From Zymoseptoria tritici IPO323 (lineage: Eukaryota; Ascomycota; Dothideomycetes; Mycosphaerellales; Mycosphaerellaceae), in NCBI RefSeq assembly GCF_000219625.1, contig NC_018211.1:558001-622000 (forward strand): a stretch of DNA of 64,000 nucleotides, read 5' to 3'. Below are positions 21,636 through 33,341 of the stretch, piece by piece; the first letter of the stretch is position 1; every line of letters begins with the position of its first letter. The position numbers were made by a program, and so were the translations under genes. The notes under the pieces were generated by a model that made no database searches, was not told the DNA's origin, and was given only the letters and a program-made list of their open reading frames with translations.

Positions 21636-24600
21636 CTAGACGGTCTCGTCTTCGCCTCTTGCTAGGTGCCAGGACCTAGAAGCAATCTTTGTATCCGAGA
21701 GAAAGGTAGTAAGGTGTTTCCGGAGTTCCTTATCTTCTACTATTTCTAGCAGAGATTGTGCTTGTCGTAGCGGTAGTGGCCTAAATACATCGTAGATAGG
21801 GCAGCTATATACGAGGTGTTCTGCTGTTTCTCGTCGTCCGCAAGGGCAGTCTGGCGTCGTTGCGTATCCAAAGCGATAGAGATAGGACTTTAGGTATCCG
21901 TGTCCTAATAGGATAGTATAGAAGGCACTAGTTAAAGCACGTCTTCCTCCTATTCTATGTTTTCCTAGCGAGCTCCATGGAAATCGACTAAGGTAGCTAT
22001 TTGTATTCCTAGGTACCTTATTAATCTCCCGTTGTCTTGCTATTTCGTATCGGGTTTTCCAGACGCTAAAGAGATCGTCTTTTGCGTAGTTAGCCCTCTC
22101 GTGTTCTACGAAATGCTTGTATTGTCGGAGTCGATAACAGAGTAGTTGTATCTGTGTTCTCTGTCGTTTTTGCGGAAGTATCTCTCTCGAGTCCTCGTGT
22201 TGGACTTCTCGCGTATCCGAAGGCGCGCTTTAGATAGCGAGTCTTACGGGGTAGTTTTCGGGTAGCTTTGCTGCGCGTAGAGAGTATAAAATTAACTATC
22301 TCTCTAGGCGTAGATCCGGGGGGAAGAGATTTGACTCTACTTCGGACGGGACGTTTGGGGCAGTACGGAAAACGCCTAGGATCTTCCTACAAGCTTTACT
22401 TTGTAGAGATACTAGAGGTTTTATACTCTTTTTCGACCGCTACCAAACCGGGGCCCCGTAGTCTGCTATTGTAGTAACGCAGGCTAGGTAGATCTTTCTT
22501 AACGATATAGAAGACAGACCGCGTTCGGTATTTGCTAGTCTTTCTAATCGATAGAATGCCGCTTGTGCTTAAGCCGATCTTATTGCAATGTGCTCCTTAA
22601 AGGTAAGACCGGCGTCTAGCCAAATCCTAAGCTACCTTATCGCTTTCTTTGCTGGGCGAACAATATCGCCGTTTGGAAGAATTACCGGGCAATCGGACCC
22701 TTTCCCTTTCGAGAAGTGTACTAGGTCTGTCTTTGCTAGGTCGAAAGCAATCGAGTTCTTCTTTCCTAGGTCTATTAGCCTTCTTGCCTTACGTTCTAGT
22801 ACCTTAGAGTTCTTCTTAAGGGACGTAGACGAGGTAGATAGTCTAATGTCGTCGACGTAGGAACTAGGAGTAACTCCTTGTAGCAAGAAGAATATGTCGC
22901 GCGTATAGATAAGAAAGAGGATAGGAGACATCGGGCTGCCTTGCGGAACGCCGATCTCTACGTCCTGGAATTCCTATATCTGTCCGTCGAATGCTATTCG
23001 TAGGCGTCTATTGCTTATAAACGACTGAACCTAACGTATAAGGCTGTGCGGAAGCCTTAACTGGATTATTATTCTTAATAGTCGGTTCTTTGCAACGTAG
23101 TCGTATGCTCCTCTTACGTCGAGGAAGATAACCGAAGTCTTCTTTTTCTTTCTTCGATTCTCCTCGATTTCGTTCGTTAAGAGAAGCACCGTATCGATAG
23201 CCGATTTCTTCTTTCGCCCTCCTAACTGCGAGTCGTGTAGAAGGGGCTTCGTCTCTGCGATAATCCCTAGGCGTTTTGCGAGTATTCTCTTGCTAATCTT
23301 GCCGAGACAGTTTAGGAGAGAGATAACTCGGTAGGCCTTAGGGACCGAATAGTCTAGCTTTCCCGGCTTTGCTAGAACTGCGCCTGTCGCAACTTTCCAG
23401 CATCGGGGGTAGTGTCCTTCGTCGAGTAGCCTACTATATATACGTAGAAAGGTAATAGGAATAGCGCCGTACGCTTTACTAATAATAGCTTGCGTAATAC
23501 CGTCTAGGCCCGGCGTTTTTCCTTTTACTATCTTCGTACTACAGGCGGCAGCGAGTTCCTCTTCGGTTAGCGTAGTCTAGCCCCAATCCCCGGCTGTATA
23601 CGCTTCCTAACGGCTAGGCAGAGGTTCCTCGGCAGGAGGGCGCGGAAATAAGGCTTCGGAGAAGGCCTTACATTTCCCCTCGAAAGAATCTTCGTTGTTT
23701 ATCGTAGGTATCTGTCTTCGGCTGCTATTCCTAGTATAGGACATAGCTTTAAAGATAGATTTCGAGTCTTCTTTTTCGAGGAAAGCGTTCCAGTAGTTCT
23801 TCTTAGCTGTTTTAATAGCTTGGAAGTACTCGTTTCTCGCTTTCGTATACGCCTCTTTCTCGTTACGCGTCGGCGTACGTCCGTCGGTAAAGGTCTGTCT
23901 ATATGTTCTAGACATTGTACGGCGTAGCGTGCGTAGCTCTCTATTCCACCAAGGTTTTGCGCAGGCGTGTACTACTTTCTCTGGGATTGCTCCCCGCATC
24001 GATTCGGTAATACACGAGGTAAAGGAGTCTACGATATCGTCGAGGGAGTTCGTATAGTTAATAGACGTCGCCTTGCTTATTAGGAGATCTGTAAACAGTT
24101 CCTAATCCGCGGAAGCTATATCTAGAACTACTTTCTTCTGTTAGGCTCGATCTTGCGCGCTAATAAGGTCTATAGATATAGCCTTATAGTCTAAGCCTAT
24201 CGGAATTGTTCTCTAGTCGATTTCTTTCGTAGATAAGGATCCTCTTATAAACGTAAGGTTTAGGACCGACTCTACGTCTAGGTGCGGCCTATAGAAGGTC
24301 CCGACACCTATCGTATTACGTAGAGTAAAGCCCTAGTCTTCTATCTACTCTATAAATTCGCGGGCACTAGTAGTATCCTTTCCCCTCGGATCCTAGGACG
24401 GGTGTCTAAGGTTAAAGTCTCCTACTAGTAGAGTATTTAGAAGGAACGTATTGCGTAGAGAGTAGAGGCTTCTCTCTGTTGTTCGTCGGTTTTGCGGGTT
24501 CTCGGTATCCCGAAGGTCCTTCTCGTTATAGAGATTAACTATCTAGATCTTGTTGCCCTTCTTGTCTAAAATAACAAAGGAAAGTATGTCGCTGTCGTCT

Positions 24601-24881
24601 AATAAAATAGGAGAGATATTAACGTTAAGTCTTATGCTAATATATAGCATTATTCTTGGCCGGATTGTCGAATCCGTAGTCGTTAGGAATAGCTAGTTAT
24701 ACTCCTGGTATACGATAGATCTTGTCTCTTTGTAGCCTATTATCGGGTCTTCTATAGTCCACGGTTCCTAGACTAGTAGAAGGTCGGCTTTCTACTTAAC
24801 CGCGACGTCTAAGGTAGACTCTATAGCCTCGATAGATCGGTTAAGATTAACGTAGAAAATCCGTAGAGAGTGTTCTAATAT
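21636..24881 (-). pseudogene. LINE B ORF2 (endonuclease, reverse transcriptase)
   Basis: ORF2 spans 1082 codons. Its initiator position (24881-24879) has become ATA and the stop complement is at 21636-21638. The order is APE-type endonuclease, linker, reverse transcriptase with YVDD at 22848-22859 (context SSYVDDIRLST), then a C-terminal zinc-binding segment CPCGR...HLVCSCP. The protein nicks the target and primes reverse transcription there. No RNase H domain is visible between reverse transcriptase and zinc segment. The linker holds the longest open stretch of any copy (23607-23999). In-frame TAGs in the endonuclease half make it inactive. Confidence 0.85.
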
Positions 24882-25721
24882 GTAGAACGTTCTAGGGGCC
24901 TCCCTTTCTATTATATACGATCCTTCGCCTTCTCGACTCTTAGGCTATCCGCGCCTACGTATAGACGGTTTTAAATAGCCCTTTTTACCTCCTCCTTGGT
25001 AGCAAAACCTACTAGAACTGTCGCCCTAGTAAGAGTCCTTCTTCTCTCTTCGTTTGTTAGCTAAATCGGGGTGCCTACGAGTTTAAGACCTCTATTAAAG
25101 GTCTTAATTTCTCGTTAAATGTCCTGTAGGCCCGTTAGCGTATTAAAGTTCGCGGTCGAGACGCCGTAGACTACGACCTTATACTAGAGAGAGTCCTCTA
25201 TTACCTATGCCTCGCCTACGATATCGGTAATCTTAGTAAGGCTATTGATCGTTCGTTAGCGGGCTTTCTCTATTACAAAGTTTAGGATAATATTGCCCCG
25301 AAACGATTTCTTTATCGTAAGGACAGCTAGCTCTTGGTCTTCGCCTTTAAGAGCGTGGTTAATTTTGTCTCGGGTTGCGATCTAGTCGAGTTCCTTCTCT
25401 TTATCCTTTGGTATAAGGATAAGAGGCATCGGTTCTGCTTGTTCTTTCGGCTTGCTAGCCCTCCGGGAGACGGTCGTCTACTATTGTTGTTGTTGTTGTT
25501 GTTATTGTTGTTATATTGTCTTTGTTGTCGAGGAGGTAGAGGTAGAGGTAGCGGATCCGCTATCTCCCTTAACAACGTCTGCGAAAGTAGGCTTCTTCGC
25601 CTATGCTGCTAGTTTCTTTGTTGTCGTTTCTAGGTTCGAGACTTGCTTTGCGAGGATTTGGGACGTTGTCCTAAAGTCTGTACGCTCGGTAAAGTGCCGA
25701 AAGACTTCGAGAAGGTCGAGA
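24875..25721 (-). pseudogene. LINE B ORF1, 5'-truncated
   Basis: The C-terminal two thirds of the nucleic-acid-binding ORF1 protein. It includes the polyglutamine tract encoded by CAA repeats (TTG repeats at about 25488-25517) and an RRM-like stretch. The true start is missing because the copy is truncated at 25721. Open frames on the other strand through the TTG repeats are shadows. Confidence 0.75.
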
Positions 25722-25737
25722 TCGAAGGGCTAGTTGT

Positions 25738-27026
25738 CTACGTAGTAATTACGCTTATCTACGCTCTATAACAGATGTCGCTTATACCGGCTATTAAGAT
25801 TTATGCCGGAGGAACGATCCTACTCCTCGGGAGAAGCTACGATAGTACCTTCCTATTTAGTAGGGTACGGGAAGAGTTTAATATTATAGGTGTCGCTACT
25901 ACCGATCGTAGATACTAAGAACATTATAGTAACGTCTAGATTATAAAGTATACCGACCTAGGTACTACTAAAAGGTTAGTAGACGTTATACTAGATAGTA
26001 GGTATAAGGGCGCGTACGAGCTAACTACGTCTATTTCTTATTAACTATTAAAGCCGTTGTTATTAAGCTCCTATTCCTCCTCGAACTAATCTTTAAGTAG
26101 GTCTAGAATGTAGGAATAATCTAGCTCTACCTACGTTAGCGCGTAAGAACGCTAACTAAGAGAAGTATCTAGAAGCTATTTGTTATAAGGAATGTAGTCG
26201 GCTTTAGCTAATCGAACTACGTACGTCTTCTCTTCCTATCCTTCGTTAACGTATAAGTCCTATACTATAGTCTCCTCTTAATATCTTCTTATTAAGTCTA
26301 CTAATGCTCCTTACGGCGGTATAGCAATTACTATAATTCTATAGGATTATTAGCTAAAAGGTACGTAGAAGTTAGCGTAGCGTAGCTAGTGCGGATAAGC
26401 GAACCTTAGAACTATAGGTTACGAAGAGAGTAATAATGTCGGTTGCGTAAGATAGATATTAGCGTAGAGCTATTAGAAGTAGTTGTTAGAAGAAGATAGC
26501 GGATAAGCTAAAGACAGAGGAAGGTAAAGAAAGTAAGGTTAGTTTGTTTATGTTTATTATAACGTAACTTACCGGTAATCTAACGACGCGCTCGCTTATA
26601 ATAATAATAGTTATTATAAGAATAAGCTAGACTTAGATAATAATTTAGTAGAAGGAACGGCGAATATATAATATAATCGGATAGATAGCTCGAAGGCGTA
26701 TATACCCGCGCCTAGATATAAAGTATATAGAAGAAGGTAATAGACGTACTATAAAGTTAAAGTATTAGAAGTCTTTATCCGCTATTAACGCTACTATATA
26801 ATCCTCGTTATTCTCCTTATCCTCTTCTATAAAGTCCTATTCGTCTATAGGATCGAAATACTTAGACGGCGGTAGTTCCTTAGGCGATAGTATAAGCTAA
26901 CGTAATTGCGTAAGGACTTAGGCCTAGCGAAGAGAGTAATCCGCCGCGCGTATAACGGCTCCTTCGCCGCCGGTACTAGTTAGCCGATTAAAGTCGAAGG
27001 CTCTCTTAAATAATACATTCTCTAAC
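25738..27026 (-). pseudogene. Helitron helicase C-terminal piece
   Basis: On the minus strand, 27026 to about 26750 continues the helicase from the fragment at 39416-39461: after VTVSRIKRL comes LFKRAFDFNRL, the usual 'F-x3-FDF' end of Pif1/Helitron helicases. An acidic end follows (EEDKENNEDYIVALIADKDF). The interval 26750-26400 is noncoding. The separate downstream ORF then begins and is interrupted at 25737 by LINE B. The Helitron 3' terminus was not found. Confidence 0.75.
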
Positions 27027-27251
27027 TATAAGAAGTATAAAGATGTCGCAGTGTATAGAACGCTAACTAATCGTCCGATTAGTAATAAAACTAATTCTTA
27101 CTATTATTGCGAGGCACCTACGTACCTCCTAATATACGAGTATGCGTTACGTACGTAGCTAAGAGGCTACGTACTCTCGGCTATCGTCTACGCCGAGCCT
27201 TAGCTCGACTTTACGTCTAAATCCTAAGCACATCGCTTAGCTTCCTTAATA
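27027..27251 (-). repeat. Gypsy-2 3' LTR (225 bp)
   Basis: Direct repeat of 39191-39415. It begins TATAAGAAGTATAAAGATGT and ends TTAATA; both ends fit TG...CA after RIP (TG to TA, CA to TA). The outer TSD CTAAC and the inner polypurine tract fix the limits. Confidence 0.9.
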
Positions 27252-27270
27252 ATTATCTCCCTCCTTCGAA
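27252..27270 (-). other. Gypsy-2 polypurine tract
   Basis: Just inside the 3' LTR the minus strand reads GAAGGAGGGAGATAA. It is the expected position and composition for priming second-strand synthesis. Confidence 0.7.
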
Positions 27271-27934
27271 GGAGACGTCTCGGCTCCTACGCGCATTATA
27301 CGCTCGGTATACCGAACAGCGGCGACGTACTCGTCGTCCTACTAGGCGGCCTTATCTTATTTTCCGTTTATACCGTTTGTATCGCAACTAGCTTTATTAA
27401 CCTGTTACGCTCTAGCTACGCGTTGCTAGTAAATTGTTTATAGCCTACGCTTCGGTTACGTTGTACCTAGTAACCGTAAGTCTTATAGCTTAGTAACCTT
27501 CGTTATTTTTATAAAGTTTTTTCTCTCTACGCTCTTATTACGCTACTATTACTATTCTCGTATACGAACCGTACTATAATCGTATACGAATAGCACGCAT
27601 CTCTAAGTCTTATAGAAAAAGTAAGCTCCCCTCTCGCGCCTATTAACAACTATATATACACCTCGTAAGTAGCTCGTAAGCGGCTCGTAATGCCTCCTAG
27701 ACTACAGCTAGTCCGCCCGTAGCCTAACCTCCTACCTCGCACTACCGTAGATGCATAGGGTAAGGCTAAGTAGGTTCGCATCTACGAGCGCTACTTACCG
27801 TACGCGTACGATAGTAGGTTATCTTACGCGTAGGTTGCGCTTCTCTTACTAACCGCCTATATAGTTAACGAGTAGATCTACGATAGTATTATAACTATCG
27901 GTAGTAAGAAGAAGTGCTAGCGCTATATTAAGAA

Positions 27935-27987
27935 GTACGTCTAGCGTTTCGTATACGCTTTACTTACGCGGCTAATATAAATTATAG
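27935..27987 (+). other. Intron 1 of the antisense gene (53 bp)
   Basis: Donor GTACGT, branch-like GCTAATA, acceptor TATAG. Removal joins AA to C (codon AAC) and shifts the reading into the frame that is open downstream. Confidence 0.65.
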
Positions 27988-28315
27988 CTACTACGGATGC
28001 GAGACTCTAGAGTACCTAGACCTCGTTAAGTAGGCGACTCGCTTACTAGAGCTACGCGTAGAGTAGGGCGAGAACGCGACGGGCTTACGCGAGGAGTAGC
28101 TCGTACTCCTTAAGATAGCGTCTATCGGCCGTAACGTTAAGGCTATACTTAAGGTTAAGTAGGCTAATAGTAGGAAGTCCGTAGGCGGTCTAACTACGCC
28201 TCGTAAGGGAGGCGTAGGCGGCTCGTAGTCCGATAGACCGATCGCGGTCGCTAGCCTCCGCTAAGCTTAGAACGAGGCCGCCGTTACCCGCAGCATGTTC
28301 GAGCTAAAGTACGAG

Positions 28316-28368
28316 GTATGTCCTACGTTCCTTATACGCGCATTATACGTAGCTAATACATCTTATAG
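28316..28368 (+). other. Intron 2 of the antisense gene (53 bp)
   Basis: Donor GTATGT after GAG, branch-like GCTAATA, acceptor TATAG. Removal joins ...KYE to ELRLLG in frame. Confidence 0.7.
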
Positions 28369-28639
28369 GAGCTTCGCCTATTAGGCGCCTCGGCGTCGGC
28401 CTTAGAGGCGGCCGCCTCGGCCTTCGCTAACGAGGGTAGCGACTAGGTAGAGTAGGAGGTAGTCCTACCGGACGACGACGGCTCGTAGGAGGACGGCGGG
28501 TCGAACGTAGGCGGGCCGTAGGATAGCGACGACGGAGACGACGATATAGAGGGCGCCGGCGATAATTAAGTAGGCGTTGTACTAGTTAGTCTGTCGCTAG
28601 CGGGTTACGCGCCTCTAGCGTTACGCCTACGTAGCGTAG

Positions 28640-31600
28640 TAAATTATATCCTTTAAGTAGGAAAGTAATCTCCCTCCTTAAGGGAACCCTTATTTCTTTA
28701 GCCTTTTCGGCCCCTTTAGTATTACCTTATCCTCTAGTGCTTCCTATACTTCTAGTAGGTTAGACGTACCTTTATATTCTTTAGCCGTCTACTAGCTGTC
28801 GTACTCTCGCAGCTAGTCCTTCTACCTAACTAGGTAAAACTTCCTATCCTTAGTGCTAGCTATAATTTCCTCGACTTCGTACTCGCCCTCTTCGTCTACG
28901 ATCGGTATACTTCCTTTATACGATTCGCTAGGGCGTTCGCGATATAGCTCTAGGTATAATACGTAGAACATATTATAAATTCGCGACTCGCTTAGGAGCG
29001 TAAGGTAGTACGCTTACGTCCCGATTACGTCCGTTACTCTAAATAGGCCTACCTATTTAGGCCCTAGAGTCTTCTTTAGCAACTTAAGCCTTAAGTTTTT
29101 CGATAACAATACTACCTTATTACCGATACTAAAGTACTTCGGCTTATAGTTTTTGTCGTAGTACTTTGCTTATAACTTACTTACTTTCTTCTAGCGTTCC
29201 TTTAGCTTTTCGTACGTTTCTTTTAGGCGGTTCGCTATATCTATTACTACGGGTATTCTTCCCCTAGGAATCTCGACTTAAGATTTACGTACTTCTGTAG
29301 CGAGGCTTAGGTTCTACCTATACGCTACGTAGAAGGGGCTTATACCTAACGTAGGGTGTTCGCTATTATTGTACGCGAACTCTACCTAAACTAATAGTTC
29401 GGCCTAGTTATCTTAGAACTTACTATAGTAATAACGTAGGTACTATTCTAGTATCTAATTTACTCGCTTAGTTTAACTATTAGTTTATAGATAGAAGGCT
29501 ATAGACAGCCTACGAGTTATATACGACTTATAGTAGAAGTCGCTCTAAAACTAGCTTATAAATAGAGATCCTCTATCTAACATAATGCCGGTAGGCACTC
29601 TGTAATACTGTACAATCTCGTCTCGTAAGATCTTCGTAAGCGTTACCGCTATATAGGTCTTATTTGTCGGTATATATATATTTATTTTTAAGTACCTATC
29701 GACGATTACTAGGATCGTAGTATATACGTTACCGTCTCGTACGCTAGGCGGTAGGTCTATAATAAAGTCTATCGATAGTTCTTACTATAGCCTATCGGGT
29801 AAAGGAAGCGTATATAGTTCGCCGTAGGGTCGATAGCGACGAGCCTTCGACACCTAGTAGATAGGGCAGGTAGCAATATATTTAGCTACCTCCTTATCTA
29901 TCCCTAGCTAGAAGTACTTCCTTCTAAGTAGGGACAGTACCTTCGCCTTACTAAAATAGCTAGCAAGGGCGTTATCGTAATGTATACGAATTACCTACTT
30001 ACGTAAGGCGAGATCGCTAGGTATAAAGAGCTTTACACCCTTATATATAAGTCTATTCTCGATAGTAAAGTCTATATACGGCCCCTTAGCGAGGTGCTTA
30101 CTATACTTATTATCGTACTTTTATAGGACTCTAATTATCCCTTTAATTATTTCCGATAGGGGTATATATACCTATTTATCGGCAACCGCGGCGACTACTA
30201 TACGTAGGGGTAACGCTAGCGGTAGACCTACTCTCGACATAAGAGTTACACTAAGCTCCTACTACTACTACCTATAGGTAGTAGTAATCCTACGGATTAA
30301 AGGTCCTTCTCCTTAAGGGCCTTTAGCTACCTAATAGGACAGCTTATTCTATAGGGTCGGGAGAAGCGTATTTACTACCTACTTCTCGCCTACGTAGTCC
30401 GGGCGCCTTAATAGCGCATCGGCGGGGTTAGTCTTCCTAGTACGATGTTTAATTATAAAATCGAAGGGCGTAAGGAAAACAGCCTATCTTACTTAACGTC
30501 TATTTAGCTATTTAACTAATATAAACCCCTTTAGATTCGCATAGTCGACTAGCACCTAAATCGTATAAGGAGCGCCTTCGAGGTACGGTCGCTACTACTT
30601 AAAACACTCTACTACCGCTAAAAGCTCCTAGTTATAGACTTTATAATTATATTTAGTAGGGATTATTTTCCTAGACTAGAAGGCGATAGGGTGCTATTAT
30701 AAGTCGAACTCTTACGATATAATCCCTACTAGCGCATAGCCTAAGGCGTCGGTCTTATGTCGAAGCTTCTTCGATAGATCGTAGTGTCTTAGCACCGGAG
30801 TAGAGGTAAAGGCGGATTTTAGCTAGCGGAACGCTTACTCTTTAGCTACTTCCTAGTCGAGAAACCCCGGTTTCTTTCCTTTCTTTATTCCCTTAAGTTA
30901 ATCTATAAAGGGCTTTACGATCTAAGAGTAGTACTTAATAAACCGCCGGTAGAAACCGGTAAATCCTAAGAACTACTAGATGTCTATATATATCTTAAGA
31001 GTCGGCTACTCGGAGACTACGGTTACCCTACTAGGGTCTATCTCGATCCTACTTAGGTTAACTACGAACCTAAGGAAGTCGACCTTTTGTTTAAACTAGA
31101 AGTACTTCTTAGGACTAGCAAAAAGGGCGAACTTCCGTAGCCGCTTAAGTACTTCGCGGGTAGCGCGTACGTGCTCCTTACGCGTCTTACTATAGATTAA
31201 GATGTTATCTAAGTATACTATATAGATCTAGTTAACTAGCTTACTTAAGGTATAGTTAATATATCCTTAAAAGGTCGCTAGTATATTAGTTAAACTAAAG
31301 GGCATAATATAATACTTAAAGTAACTATACCGCGTTCGGAATGCGGTCTTCTAGCAATCCTTATACTTAATCGGGATGCGATAATATATATCCTTTAAGT
31401 CGATAGTCGTAAAAAACTCGTACCCTTATAAGCGGTTAAGAGTCTTACTAATAAGCGGTAGAGGGTGCCGGTTCTTTAAGGTAATTACGTTTAATCCCCG
31501 GTAATCGACGTATAAGCGAATAGTACCGTCCTTCTTAGGGACGAACAGGATAGGAGCACCCGCCTCGCTAGTAGATCGCTAGATCTAGCTATACTTTAGG

Positions 31601-32378
31601 GCTTTCTAGATATACTCCTCGAGTAGTTTTAGCTCGTTTTGCGACTAATAGTATATCGCCTTAAAGGGGGGTTTCTTGCCCTCCTCGAGGTCGATCGTAT
31701 GCTCTATATCTATTAGTAGCCTACTTAACACCTAATTAGCGCCTACGAATATATCCTCGAAATCTCGGTACTCCTCTAGGAGTCCCTCGATTACGATAGC
31801 GGTGCCCTAGTTACTCGTAACCCTACGGATCGTAATTGTATATATATAATCCGACTTCTTAAGGTTATTAATAAACTTAAATGCTTCTTGCATGTCTATG
31901 CCCTACGACTCGGTTAAGTATAACTATTAGTCGCGTACGCTATTTACTAGTATACTATTCTAGGCTCGCTAAGGATTCCTAAGAATAAGAGTGTTATCTT
32001 CTATATTAATCCTATAGAAGATTACTTCTAAGGTGCGAACTAATTGCTTAGAATCTACGAGTGTTAGGCGCACCTTATACGCTCTATAGTAGTACCCTTT
32101 AGTGCCTTAGTTCCCCTAATAGGAACCTACGGTTAGAAGGGCAGCATTCTTAATACGCTTTAATCCGTGTTTTAGGGCGAATACTTATAAAACTACGTTT
32201 ATATTAGTATAGTCGTCTAAAAGGAAGTCTACTACTACGTTACCCGTAGGCGTAACGACTATGCCTCGCTTACGAGTCGTAGACTTAGAATCGACTAGAA
32301 TCCGAAGGTCTAGTCGCGATCCTTTCCTAGACCTTTTCCTTTTTTTAGCTTCTTGCTCTTCTCCTACTCCTTAACGGC
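28640..32378 (-). pseudogene. pol: Gypsy-2 pol, main part (protease end, reverse transcriptase, RNase H, integrase, chromodomain)
   Basis: Reading leftward, a protease-like region near 32300 is followed by reverse transcriptase blocks [20 protein letters not shown] and [15 protein letters not shown]. The catalytic box is YLDN at 31204-31215 (Asp to Asn), then ILIYSKTRKEHV, the connector FLGFTGFYRRFIKYYS and RNase H. Integrase follows, and near 28870 a chromodomain reads KFYLVR*KD*. Pol copies and integrates the element; the chromodomain is the usual targeting module of chromoviruses. Stops sit at expected Gln/Trp positions and catalytic residues are damaged, so it is dead. The upstream part of pol is beyond LINE C. 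Confidence 0.88.
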
Positions 32379-33341
32379 AGAGACATCGACATCCGCACTT
32401 CCATTGCACACCCAATATTGACCCGATCATCACCAAACACGCACTATTCGAAAGCCCTTATCAAGGCCGTTCTAACGAACCCGCATTTACCCTGCTGCCC
32501 TCAAAACCTACGCCGCTACTGGAGTTCAAAGATTCACCTTGTTGCCCCCTTTGGGGTGCAGAAAAATTTAAACTCCGGGATTTGGCCCCCACCTCCGAAA
32601 CCTTATTCCGACCTTACCTCCCCTACACTCGAAATATTCCCTGTTTAGGGCATTGTACAAGAAAGGTTTACAACCTGTACTACAACACTTTAACACACTA
32701 TAATACAACTAATACGCCGCCGATCCGGACGCCGTGTAGCCCGTTTGAAAGCCCTCGACGAGAGCTTTTATTCTAGCTATTAAACGCCTAATTTGGTTAA
32801 ATTTTAAAAGAGCCAAAGGCTAAACAAGAGCAGTGTTCCTAGGATACACAAACATACATATACACATACACTTAGTTCTCTTTACACTAGAGTTACCTAT
32901 TGTCCTACGCCGCCGAGAGAGGAAGCTAAAGGAGTAGTGTAGTTTAGTAAGGACGAATTTGCACCTCTAGGGATTAGAGTAGTAGTACTAGCTATATAGC
33001 TAGATACTCTGTATAGAGTATAGGCCTACCTTTCCCTAAAGACAAAGGTTGTCCCGAACCTGCTACGGCTACCTGCAGAACGCCTCTAAAGCCTACTATA
33101 AAGACGTACGTTACTATAGGCTAAAGTACTTCCTAGAAGTAGAGGTATATTTATATATCTCTTCTCTCCTCTTTAAAGTATACCTTCTCCTATACTATTG
33201 TATAGTAGGGAGAAGAGTGCCCTAGTATCGCAAGTAGGCTAGGACCCGAACGCGATTAGAAATAGAGACGAACAAGTAGCCCTCTCGGCGTAAGACTGCT
33301 AAGCCTCTTTTTAAATAACAAACAACAACAACAACAAGACA

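Larger units (their letters stand above)
21417..25721 (-). mobile_element. LINE B: 5'-truncated Tad1-like LINE, inner half of the dimer and the best preserved copy
   Basis: The tail begins at 21417 and the element ends at 25721 inside ORF1, immediately before the TSD copy TCGAAGGGCTAGTTGT (25722-25737). It holds all of ORF2 and about two thirds of ORF1. Several stretches remain open: 99 codons around the catalytic box and 130 codons in the endonuclease-RT linker. No TSD sits between A and B. Confidence 0.87.
18870..26400 (-). pseudogene. Unrecognised ORF downstream of the Helitron helicase, split by LINE A/B
   Basis: On the minus strand a frame runs from about 26400 to 25738 and continues from 19349 to about 18870 when LINE A/B and one TSD are removed. 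Readable stretches include VRLAKADYIPYNK, VELDYSYILDLLKD, FELNKEVKAYIPAIIYRDLD and VFLRDRIKEYTKDIRNL; breaks are TAG/TAA. It starts about 350 bp after the helicase frame ends. It may be a second Helitron gene, a captured host gene or an older neighbour. I do not recognise it. Confidence 0.4.
27690..28569 (+). pseudogene. Antisense three-exon gene inside Gypsy-2, unknown function
   Basis: Exons 27690-27934, 27988-28315 and 28369-28569 join into one frame of 258 codons including TAA (28567-28569), starting at ATG 27690. The two introns are both 53 bp. They begin GTACGT and GTATGT, each contains GCTAATA about 15 bp before its end, and each ends TATAG; each also exactly corrects the frame. The joined reading is basic near KKKC (exon 1 end), has NYYGCETLEYLDLVK over junction 1 and FELKYEELRLLGASASAL over junction 2, and ends very acidic (DSDDGDDDIEGAGDN). 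Only RIP-type TAG/TAA breaks remain. It is transcribed opposite to gag-pol, between the pol end (about 28640) and the 3' LTR. No family is recognised. Confidence 0.7.

Noticed and set aside
25334..25733. Open frames rich in Cys, Tyr or Leu across the TTG repeats (also near 33734-34061 and 54449-54814)
   Set aside because: They are the opposite strand or other frames of the CAA-encoded polyglutamine tract in LINE ORF1.
32582..32776. A 64-codon stretch open in the 5' UTR of LINE C, D and E
   Set aside because: It begins with TTG rather than ATG and has few codons able to become stops by RIP, so openness is weak evidence.
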